A DNA stretch of 64,000 bases from Chrysogorgia sp. JL179-B06 (Eukaryota > Cnidaria > Anthozoa > Scleralcyonacea > Chrysogorgiidae), in contig JAYKKM010000123.1 of assembly GCA_035772405.1 (NCBI GenBank), positions 3,022,001 through 3,086,000 of the forward strand, read 5' to 3'. Each line of letters starts with the position of its first letter. The first letter of the stretch is position 1. Below, piece by piece: positions 53,280 through 64,000 of the stretch. The notes beneath the pieces are model-generated. The model did not search any database. It had not been told where the DNA came from and saw nothing but the letters and a program-made list of their open reading frames with translations. A program made the position numbers and the translations under genes.

Positions 53280-55898
53280 TTAGTTTACCAAGATTTCCAG
53301 GAACAACTGCGTCAGAGCGACGAAGGGTGGTACGAAACTGGGTTGCTATGGAAACCAAGTCATGATCCACTTCCGAACAACAAAGCCAACAGCACAGGGA
53401 GGTTGAACAACCTGATAAAGAGACTGCAGCGCAACCCAGAGGTGTTCGAGGAATACCATAATATTATACAAGACCAGTTGAAGGAAGGGATTGTAGAAGA
53501 GGCAAAGGAAGAGCCCACAGGGAAATAATTTTATATCCCGCATAAGCCTGTGGTTAAGAAAGCAGCAGAGTCGACAAAGATGCGGATTGTATACGACGCA
53601 TCCGCCAGGGAAAAGGAAACCAGCCCATCCTTAAACGAATGTCTGGAAACAGGCCCTCCTCTGCAAAATTTACTGTGGAGTGTGCTTGTTAGAAATCGGT
53701 TTAAACCTGTGGCGCTAGCTGGAGATCTTAAGCAAGCCTTTCTTCAAATCCGTATCAGACCCGAAGATCGAGATTCCCTTCGGTTCCATTGGATCAAGAG
53801 CAAGGAAACGTTGGAAGTGGTAGTTCTCAGATTTACTCGTGGATTATTTGGCCTTGTCCAATCACCTTTCTTGTTAGGAGGGACTATCAAGCAACATTTG
53901 GCTAGTCTACGAGAGAAGTATCCGAAAGAGGTGGATGAAATCCAAGCAAGTTTGTATGTGGACGACATTATCACAGGCGGTGAGACCCGAGCCGATGTAC
54001 ACCAACTAAAGAAGGCTACCATCGAAATCTTTGGAGAAGCGCAGTTTGAGCTACATAAGTGGCACTCCAACCTCCCAGAATTAGAAGGAGATGATCAACC
54101 ACCAGTCAGCAGCCATAGCTATGCAAAGGAGCATCTTGGAGTTAAACCGGGCGAAACGAAATTGTTGGGACTCCTGTGGACTAAGAGTAAAGACACCATC
54201 TCCATATCATTTCCAGACAACACCACCGCTGCATCGAAAAGAGAAATATTACGTTTCCTCGCTTCAATCTATGACCCCCTCGGAATTGCCTCTCCGACAA
54301 CACTTCTGGGGAAGCTCATTTACCGAGATGTTTGCGACATACGGTTGTCTTGGGATGAAGAGTTACCATACCACATTTGGAATCGATGGCAGAAATTCGA
54401 GCAGACTCTTCCAGAGAAAATAGATGTGCCTCGCAGCCTAACTACCTATGAAGAGCCCATCAAAGCCATAGATCTTCACACCTTTGGAGACGCTAGTGTG
54501 GAAGGTACAGCAGCGGCCGTATATGCAGTTGTGCATCAACAGTCGGGTGTGAGGCAAGGTTTAGTTGCTGCCAAATCCAGATTAGCAAAAAGGAATCTAA
54601 CTATCCCACGGTTAGAGCTTGTGGCCGCGCACATGGCGGCAAACCTCGTTGACAACGTAAAGTATGCCATACAAGAATACCCGGTGAGATCTGTCTATGG
54701 ATGGTCAGACAGCACAGTAACCCTTCACTGGATTAAGGGACGTGGAGCTTACAAGCCATTTGTTGCCAACAGAGTCAAGAAGATTAACGCCAGAGAGTAC
54801 ATCGAGTGGAAACATGTTGGAACAGAGCAAAATCCAGCTGACCTGGGGGGCAGAGGATGTGTGGCAGACAAGTTAAACAAAACATGGATCCCAGGACCGG
54901 ACTGGCTATCCGACCCTGACCGGTGGCCAACGGACGTGTGCACTAAATCCACCAAAGAATCCGAAGCTGAATCTAAACAAATCAAGGAGGTTTTCACTGC
55001 AGCGGTCGAAATCAAAGATTATCTTGACGAAATCCTACAGAAACATGAGTTCTGGAAGGCAGTGCGCATTGCTGCGTGGATTTTCAGGTTCCTTCACAAC
55101 TGCAAGCTTACCAAATCAAAAAGATCGTATGGCCCTTTAACTACAGTAGAAACCAAAGCTCGAGTAGTTTCATGGGTGAAGAAAGCAACAGAAATGTACA
55201 GTGAAACGGAACAGTTCAAAGAAGATCAATTGAAGCTGAACCTCCAGAGAAACGCAGAAGGACTGTACGAATGTCGAGGAAGGATCCAAGGAAGTTACCC
55301 TATCTTTTTGCCTCCACTTGCGCTCTTGAGCGAGAAGGTGGTGGTTGATGCCCACGTCCAGACCCTTCATGGGGGAGTTGGGTTGACAATGGCCTACATC
55401 AGACGTGACTACTGGATACCCCGGCTACGACAACTGACCAAGAAAGTTATTAGAAAATGTTTTGGCTGTCAGAAATTCCAGGTGAAAGCATTCCATGCCC
55501 CTCCGGTTGGCAACCTACCGACGGACAGAACGGTTGGGTCGGTTCCTTTTCAAGTGCTGGGTGTGGACTACGCTGGGCCAATCATCTACAAGATCACACA
55601 GAAGAAAGAGGGAAAGGCCTATATCATATTATTTGCATGCAGCCTCACTCGAGCAATCCACCTGGAGTTGCTTCCCGATCAAACAACGGAGAATTTCATT
55701 AAAAGTCTAAAGCGATTCATTGCGCGAAGGGGGAGACCATTGAAGGTATACTCGGACAATGGGAAGACCTTCATTGCTGCTGCTAAATGGTTAAGCAAGA
55801 TAATGAAAGACGAAGTGATGCAGAATTACCTGGCCCATCAAAGCATAACCTGGCAGTTTAACCTGAGCAAGGCCCCCTGGTGGGGGGGGCCAATTTGA
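53280..55898 (+). pseudogene. pol: BEL/Pao reverse transcriptase, RNase H and integrase (interrupted)
   Basis: 53343-53528 begins the RT N-terminus (LLWKPSHDPLPNNKANS) and stops at a TAA (53526-53528). From 53550 an open frame of 782 codons follows: MRIVYDASA, GDLKQAFLQIRI and catalytic YVDDIITGG (RT); LHTFGDASVEGTAAA and GWSDSTVTLHWI (RNase H); an HHCC zinc region (HVQTLHGG...CFGCQKF); and integrase core VLGVDYAGP and YSDNGKTF. It ends at 55898 because of an extra base in a G run (GGGGGGGG near 55882), just before the integrase glutamate region. Confidence 0.9.
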
Positions 55899-55902
55899 GA
55901 GG

Positions 55903-56561
55903 ATGGTGGGTCTGGTGAAACGAGCCTTTTACAAGACTATTGGTCAGGCGAACCTAACCATGGGTGAGCTGGAGGAGGTGATTCTGGATGTGGAAGTGGC
56001 AATCAACAATCGTCCTCTTGGGTATCTCGAAGAAGACGTCCAATTACCAACCTTGACACCAAATTCCATGATGTTAATGCAGCCAATCTTTTGCCAGAGG
56101 AAGAAGTCAATGATGTCGAAGATCCAGATTTGAGAAAGAGAGCGAAGTACCTATCTCGATGCAAGGATGCTCTGTGGGCCCGATGGACAGATGAATATCT
56201 AAAAGGACTGAGAGAAAGACACAATCTAAACAACAAACGAAAGGAAGTGAGCGTTAAAGCCGGTGATGTGGTACTGATCAAAAACGACGAAAGGAATCGA
56301 GGAAAGTGGAATATTGGAATTATCGCCGAGCAAATCAAGGGTAGAGACGGTGTTGTTAGAGCAGTAAGACTCAGAGCAGGGAAATCGTATTTGGAACGCG
56401 CTGTGCAACAGCTGTACCCCATGGAGCTGAGTTGTGATGCTCCTCTTACAAGGGCTGAACGACAGTCAAGATTGAGCGTAGTCGCAAGAGAGTTTCAACC
56501 AAGAAGACAGGCAGCGAAAGATGCCGCTGAGAGAATCAAAATAATTTCGAACCAAGAATGA
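55903..56561 (+). pseudogene. BEL/Pao integrase C-terminus, frameshifted
   Basis: MVGLVKRAFYKTIGQANLTM and EVAINNRPLGYLEED (55903-56060) are the integrase end. The frame changes near 56080 into the DUF5641-type tail (WTDEYLKGLRERHN, VSVKAGDVVLIKND), ending at 56561. At least one further indel. Typical BEL C-terminal composition. Confidence 0.85.
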
Positions 56562-56603
56562 CTCGAAGACTGAGTGCACCAATATCTGATCCCCTCTCGG
56601 ACC

Positions 56604-56615
56604 AGATAGGGGGAG
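56604..56615 (+). other. Polypurine tract
   Basis: AGATAGGGGGAG directly before the 3' LTR, the usual primer for plus-strand synthesis in LTR elements. Confidence 0.7.
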
Positions 56616-56617
56616 TG

Positions 56618-56819
56618 TGTGGAATTCATATTATTTTAAACAATGTTATTTAGGACCGCTTGAATATGAATGCGGGCTCAGTGAGCACGAGGGAGCAGTT
56701 CGTAAACAACAGTGAGGGAAGAGAGGTTATTTCGATATCTATGGTACAATAAAGTTACGTTAAACTCTACTTGTGTTCAATGTGTTATATATTGTCGGTT
56801 AACTAAGAAATTCCCGACA
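56618..56819 (+). repeat. BEL/Pao 3' LTR (202 bp)
   Basis: Same ends as the 5' LTR and followed by ATGG (56820-56823). Confidence 0.95.
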
Positions 56820-56858
56820 ATGGATTAATTTCATATAATTTATTTTAACAAATCTTAG

Positions 56859-56975
56859 ATAAGGACGAGTGCTCTTCCAAACCCTGTCATGTAAATTCCA
56901 TATGTAACAACACAGTTGGATCTTTCATATGTGTATGTGATGTAGGCTATACCGGTAACGGCTTCAGCTGCACAG
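56859..56975 (+). CDS. EGF-like exon D2
   Basis: 117 nt, phase 1-1, [36 protein letters not shown]. Splice sites intact. It lies 40 bp after the LTR element, which therefore sits in the intron close to this exon's acceptor and may disturb branch-point use. Confidence 0.85.
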
Positions 56976-57004
56976 GTATGGTTAACGTTTAATATAAAAT
57001 ATAT

Positions 57005-57010
<6 letters not shown>

Positions 57011-57084
<74 letters not shown>
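57011..57084. repeat. (AT)n microsatellite
   Basis: Followed by the ACGTGTAGGTTTTGG segment that also follows the tract at 10860. Confidence 0.9.
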
Positions 57085-57418
57085 GTGTAGGTTTTGGTCT
57101 ACGAAATGCAAAGAGTGCTCAACAACATATAGTTAGAGCAAATAGATTTTCGCTTACCTCAAAACTGGTCTGCTACAACTTGTTTCATCTGTAAAAGAAT
57201 CTTCAGGCAGTGACAATATCGAAAGGGATGACCGCTTATTTATAGGCTTTCTGCCGGAAAGTGGGGGCGTATGTGGGGGACAAAGCATGAGGTCATGGCT
57301 TTGTTTGCGTTGATTACGCGAAATTTATTACGATGATGACACTGTGAAATTATTTCCGCTCTTTTGTTGAGTAAACTATTCTTATTTTTTTCTTTTAAAA
57401 TACAAAATTTTTCTTTTT

Positions 57419-57420
<2 letters not shown>
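57085..57420. repeat. Dispersed repeat shared with 10959-11085
   Basis: 57085-57207 matches 10959-11085 (single-arm version of the 11024 palindrome). The remainder, to 57420, carries TTATTTATAGGCTTTCTGCC and GGGGGCGTATGTGGGGGACA and no ORF. It is absent from copy B of the duplication, so it inserted into copy A's AT tract. Possibly a fragment of a Penelope-like element (inference). Confidence 0.5.

Positions 57421-57421
<1 letters not shown>

Positions 57422-57499
<78 letters not shown>
57422..57499. repeat. (AT)n microsatellite
   Basis: Alternating AT leading into GTGTGTGTTGTATTTAAAAC. Confidence 0.9.
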
Positions 57500-57506
<7 letters not shown>

Positions 57507-57856
57507 TGTATTTAAAACACGAGAAGGAGCGTTTTATCATATTTAAAATGCGAGCGCGCAGCGCGAGCATTTTAGATATGATAAAACGCGAGTGTTCGAG
57601 TGTTTTAAATAGCTTTAAAAACAATTGATTGTAATCACGAGGGAGTGTACTGGTTTTTATTTTCTATTAGACATAATTTGGGTTGATGTATGAAATGCAA
57701 ATTAGCAGGAACTTTATATAAAGTTCGTATAGACTTTATATAATTTTCATGCTGATTAGTATTCATGGATTTTATCAGGTATAAAAGCCTTGCGCGTGAC
57801 TAAATACGGAAATGTGATTGGACAATTTGGTTAATGAATATTAATGAGTTTTTGAA
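57500..57856. repeat. Palindrome-bearing segment, copy A
   Basis: Contains the hairpin GCGTTTTATCATATTTAAAA / inverted near 57577-57600 around a GAGCGCGCAGCGCGAG core. Repeated at 58447-58790 as part of the duplication. No ORF. Confidence 0.75.
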
Positions 57857-58800
<944 letters not shown>

Positions 58801-58810
58801 ATTATTAATG

Positions 58811-60254
<1,444 letters not shown>

Positions 60255-60343
<89 letters not shown>

Positions 60344-60345
60344 TA
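60255..60345. repeat. (AT)n microsatellite
   Basis: Separates the TIR element from the LINE fragment. Confidence 0.9.
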
Positions 60346-61190
60346 CTGTATGTAAATGACATGCCTGAAAATTTGCACTCTACTGTGAAGCTTTTTGCAG
60401 ATGATGCGCTATTGTATGGTGTCATTAAAAGTGACATTGATTGTGACCACCTACAAGAAGATCTATATAAACTCGCACAGTGGCAAAATTTGTGGCAGAT
60501 GAAATTCAACCCCGAGAAATGTAAAATTTTATGTATTTCAAATAAAAGGTGCCCACCACAAATTAAATATATATGTTCTGTGGAGTAGAGCTGGATCAAG
60601 TCGATGAAATACCTTACTTGGGCATTACCATCACCAGTAAACTGAAATGGAATCACCACGCTTCATCAGTGGCAGGTAAAGCAACAAAAATGCTGGGGAT
60701 GGTGAGACGTAATCTATGGAACTGCTCCAAACAGGTGAGAGAAATGGCATATAAATCCATTGCACGGTCTAAGCTGGAATACGCAAGCGCAGCCTGGGAT
60801 CCCCATCTTAAGAAGAATAAAGTAACTCTAGAAAAAGTTCAAAGAAAGGCAGCCGGCTTCTGTTCCAAGAATTACAACCCTATGGCAAGTGTTACTGATA
60901 TGATGCAAGATCTGGAATGGGAAAATTTAGAAATGAGAAGAAGAAAACAAGAATAACATTGTTATATAAATTTTCACATAATCTTATTGATGTTGCAACC
61001 GAAGACTATTTGCAACTAAACAACGAAACAAGAACTCGTGGCAGCCACAGTGTTAAATATAGAGTTCCGAGAATTAGTAAAGACGTTTTTAAATTTTCAT
61101 TTAAAATTGTCATTGTGTGCGCAGACAGTCTCTCCCAATTCAAAAACAACTTAAATGATTTTTTTAATGTATGTAATAACTAATTAGGCT
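60346..61190 (+). pseudogene. Non-LTR (Jockey/CR1-like) reverse transcriptase, 3' fragment
   Basis: The polymerase remnant begins at YVNDMPENLHSTVKLFADDA, containing the FADD catalytic motif. Then WQMKFNPEKCKILCIS (RT motif D/E) and IPYLGITITSKLKWNHH follow. A second ORF (60573-60956) has MVRRNLWNCSKQVREMAYKS and LEYASAAWDPHL, and a third (to 61183) is the tail. Frameshifts lie near 60580 and 60940. It is 5'-truncated at the AT tract, as for abortive reverse transcription. Not functional. Confidence 0.8.
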
Positions 61191-62070
61191 TTTGTTTTTT
61201 AGGTATTTGGATTTTTAGATATTATTTACCATTTTTATTTAATAGTTGGTGTGATAACCGATAGGTTTTTACCGACTTAATTCATGCACTGTTATTTTCA
61301 GGGAGTTATTTTAACTCCAAAATTCGGGTCCAAAAAAAGGTTCAAAATAATCCGTTTTGTCGAGTTAAATATAATTAACTCCCGTTTTTAGAGTTAAAAA
61401 CCAACCCGTGTTTCGGAGTTAAAAACTAACTCGCGTCCCTGGGGGTCTGGGATCAATTTTCACTTTCGGAAGACCAACGTGTTATTTGTACGCGACCGCT
61501 CGGGCTTGCTTAACTTAAACTTAACTTAATTAACCTAGGTTCCGCGACTAATCCGCTGCGCCACCTGATCACTCTATAACATATAGTAATATTTAGCATA
61601 TATAACGAATTATTAAAAGCACTTACGAATCTTATTTTCGTTTCAAATTTTTGACCTACTTAGCTTGTATAAATTTTAAACAATCTATTAAATTTCGAAG
61701 ATTTTGTTGAGCATGCAGACTGCAGTATTGCAAGTTAAGAACAGAACAAAACTTTTCTCAACTAGACATAAAATATATGTTTAATAACTGGACAGTACTC
61801 GACGATTCACAAAGAAAGTAAAAAAGCCAATAAGTACGGCATTCAGACTTAAAAGCGGCGGCTGTAGTCGAACGTAAACCTTAGGCCAAACATTCTTGTT
61901 GACAGGAAGACAGGTTTCTTCAAAAACCAATGGGTTCTTGAAGCATAGTCCTTGTCCCTGATCGCCGACAAAGTCTTCGAACCGAAGGACATTTCAAATC
62001 CAACTACACCCAGTTACAGTAGTCTACAGATAACCTGAATATCTTTCCGTGTTTAGTGGCTTTCCCTAGG

Positions 62071-62136
62071 GGAAGGAGACGCCTTGAAATGGGAGTGGGA
62101 CTGGGGCGAAAGGAGGGGAAACAAGCCCTGGTAATT
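62071..62136. repeat. Internal inverted repeat arm of the CACTA-like element, left
   Basis: GGAAGGAGACGCCTTGAAAT onward matches the reverse complement of about 63446-63526. The arm is interrupted by the nested MITE and resumes at 62472. Confidence 0.7.
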
Positions 62137-62471
62137 CAGCATGTCCTCACTCTTATAATGACTATAATGATTAATCAACCAATCCTGTTAAAATGATGAT
62201 AATGATCAAATTAAGAGTGACTTGTTAATTTAATGCTAGAACCCAACCCCAACACAACAAAGATCCTAACCCTAACACCCCTGAAATTTTTTCTCCATTT
62301 CAGCGTGTACATTTATAGACTAGTGAGTGATACTAAGCTTGTGGGATAGTAATAGACTGTTATACGCATGCGCGACTCTTAGTAGAGTCGCTCTTAAATT
62401 GAACATTATCATCATTTTAACAGGAATGGTTGATTGATCATTATAGTCATTATAAGAGTGAGGACATGTTG
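62137..62471. mobile_element. Nested hAT-like MITE
   Basis: 335 bp with about 85-bp arms, CAGCATGTCCTCACTCTTAT at the left and its inverse (CAACATGTCC...) at the right. GGTAATT flanks both ends (62130-62136 and 62472-62478), a 7-8-bp target duplication as in hAT elements. The uninterrupted sequence survives in the opposite arm at about 63462. Confidence 0.75.
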
Positions 62472-62564
62472 GGTAATTTTCATCTGCCGCCTACTGTTAA
62501 ATTCAATTATATGCACATAAAGTAATCAAACTTGTGAATTAATTTTCATCGCAAGCAACGTTTT

Positions 62565-62720
62565 TCCCTTGGGTGCCATTCGAACGGCTATTAAACTGGA
62601 TTCGTTCGAACGCCTGATTCAAAGCGTTTAAATGCCTGGTTCAAAGAGTTTAAACACTTTGTTTTCAAAGCGTTCGAACAACTGACTGACTGACAGTCTG
62701 GACGCAGACCGTTTGAACGC
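62565..62720. repeat. GTTCGAACG-type short repeats
   Basis: Several copies of CGTTCGAACG and CGTTTAAA-like degenerate versions. More copies are at 63080-63215. Probably subterminal or internal repeats of the CACTA-like element. Confidence 0.6.
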
Positions 62721-62774
62721 CTTGCAGTTAAATTGCAAGCTATGTATGAACGCTTTTGCTCAAAATTCATCCCA

Positions 62775-62910
62775 TCTTTTCATCATTTTCATCATCATTT
62801 CCATCATCATTTTCATCATTTTCATCATCATTTCATCATCATTTCATCATCATTTCATCATCATTTCATCATCATTTTCATCATTTTCATCATTCTTTTC
62901 ATCATTTCGA
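62775..62910. repeat. (TCATCATTT)n microsatellite
   Basis: Irregular TCATCATTT/TCATTT repeats. His/Ser/Phe-repeat ORFs over it are artefacts. Confidence 0.9.
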
Positions 62911-63445
62911 GCTCTTCGTTTTGGTAAATTCTTTTGGTCATACATACTTGTTAGTGAATGAATCAAGAGAAAAACGGTTCCTTTTCACGGTGGAACGTGC
63001 GACTACAGTTTGACACATTTTATTGATATGTTTACATGAGAGTAAACAAAGGAGTTCATTGCGGATTTGACACTTGTTTTCAGACGAACCGTTCGAACGT
63101 TTGGCTTGCCATAATCCGGCGTTTTAATTTTAGTAAACCGTTCGAACGCCTGCAATAAACCGTGCGAACGGTTGTGACAAACCGTTCGGTATTTTCGCCA
63201 GACCGTTCAAATGTTTTGGGAGATCAGCACGCCGTTGCAATAGCGTTTCGACAAAAAAACATTGTTGATCATTTCTGGGCGGTCGGTGACGTCGGTCTAG
63301 TGTTAAAACTCTCCGGAGTTAAAGAACTTTTCCGTTATGGAAAGGAACTAGGATTTCGTTCGTCGACGTCGCTGTGGGACATAAATTATTAAATCTGTAT
63401 GTTAATCAAGATTTCGTCCAATAGAAATACGCGGCCGCCAGCGAC

Positions 63446-63526
63446 CGAGAGTGATGAAAATTACCGGGGCTTGCTGCCCCTCCCTTCGCCCCAGTCCCCC
63501 TCCCATTTCAAGGCGTCTCCCTCCCC
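63446..63526. repeat. Internal inverted repeat arm of the CACTA-like element, right
   Basis: Uninterrupted counterpart of 62071-62136 plus 62472-62490. GC-rich (CCCCAGTCCCCCTCCCATTT). Confidence 0.7.
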
Positions 63527-64000
63527 CAAGAGCCTGCATTGCAGGCTAGGCTTTCCCTGTCGCTGCATCGTATGTCCGAGTTGATATAATGTAAGAAACT
63601 ATAGCATTTTGACTCGTCTGGGACTATTTTTTTAACAAATCTTCTCAGACAACGATATCCCAATAGGGAGTATATTTTTTAAGTGTTATTTGCAAGGAGT
63701 TAAAATTAAAAAAAAATCCACTATTGGGAGTTATTTTAACTCCCAATAGTCGAGTTATTTTTTAACTCCACCTAAATGGGGTAACAGGAGAGTTATTTTA
63801 ACTCTCAAAAAAAATAACTCCACTATTGGGAGTTATTTGAACTCCAAATAGTGGAGTTATTTTTTAACTCCACCTAAATGGGGTAACAGGGGTGTTATTT
63901 TAACTCCTTGAAAATAACAGTGTGTAGATGAGATGTAGATATTCAACTTTAGCAGGGAAAAAAGGCATGAAGATGAAATTAACGAACGACAAGAGATATT

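Larger units (their letters stand above)
51081..56819 (+). mobile_element. BEL/Pao LTR retrotransposon, 5.74 kb
   Basis: Complete structure: 202-bp LTRs, primer-binding-type site, gag, protease, reverse transcriptase, RNase H, integrase in BEL order, polypurine tract and a 4-bp target duplication. LTRs are about 99% identical by eye, so the insertion is recent, but the coding region carries several stops and frameshifts. It sits in the intron upstream of EGF exon D2, in the same orientation. Confidence 0.95.
61287..63922. mobile_element. Non-autonomous CACTA/EnSpm-like DNA transposon
   Basis: The left end CACTGTTATTTTCAGGGAGTT and right end (reverse complement CACTGTTATTTTCAAGGAGTT) form TIRs flanked by TG on both sides (61285-61286 and 63923-63924), fitting CACTG ends with a 2-bp target duplication. 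Subterminal GGAGTTATTTTAACTCC-type palindromes are clustered at both ends (61300-61440 and 63690-63905). No transposase ORF. Superfamily is inferred from end sequence and duplication size. Confidence 0.7.

Overview
This is eukaryotic, AT-rich, repeat-heavy DNA, most likely from an early-branching animal such as a cnidarian. That assignment is an inference from intron-split EGF exons, tRNA-derived SINE-like repeats, R4/Dong-like, CR1/L2-like, BEL/Pao and Polinton elements, and degenerate hammerhead motifs of the kind carried by Penelope-like retroelements. No species can be named from the sequence.

Host component. The only host gene I can support is a + strand array of exons of one size (117 nt, phase 1-1), each encoding one six-cysteine calcium-binding EGF-like domain. 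There are five upstream exons (2724-12879), a truncated stub (28791), 22 copies in a tandem array with a period of about 790 bp (29495-46530), and three downstream exons (49796, 56859, 58179). Because every exon is 39 codons and phase-symmetric, any number can be added, lost or skipped without shifting the frame. Several copies are broken at a splice site or at a cysteine. Neither the first nor the last exon of the gene is identifiable in the window.

Mobile component. 1-1900 holds a decayed Ty3/Gypsy fragment and the C-terminus of an R4/Dong-like non-LTR element between TAA microsatellites. 4324-4926 is a TIR element with a 6-bp target duplication. 8996-12430 holds CR1/L2-like 3' ends, hammerhead relics and a perfect 62-bp inverted repeat. 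About 12925-28790 is a decayed Polinton/Maverick (adintovirus-like) element inserted among the EGF exons. It has a truncated protein-primed DNA polymerase, an intact integrase, interrupted major and minor capsid genes, a Fic-domain gene, and a right half full of small unrecognised genes. Many of these genes have their own TATA box and belong to small paralogous families. 51081-56819 is a young BEL/Pao LTR retrotransposon whose pre-insertion site survives in a nearby duplicate. 58910-60254 is a TIR element in a TA microsatellite, 60346-61190 a LINE 3' fragment, and 61287-63922 a CACTA-type non-autonomous transposon with a nested MITE.

How it fits together. The window reads as a giant EGF-repeat gene expanding by unequal exchange while its introns accumulate transposons. 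Two copies of one Harbinger-like MITE sit at the splice acceptors of two array units and record that exchange. The most novel-looking content is the Polinton right half: two or more unrecognised small-protein families, a Fic-domain gene, very short predicted 5' leaders, and overlapping or near-abutting late genes.
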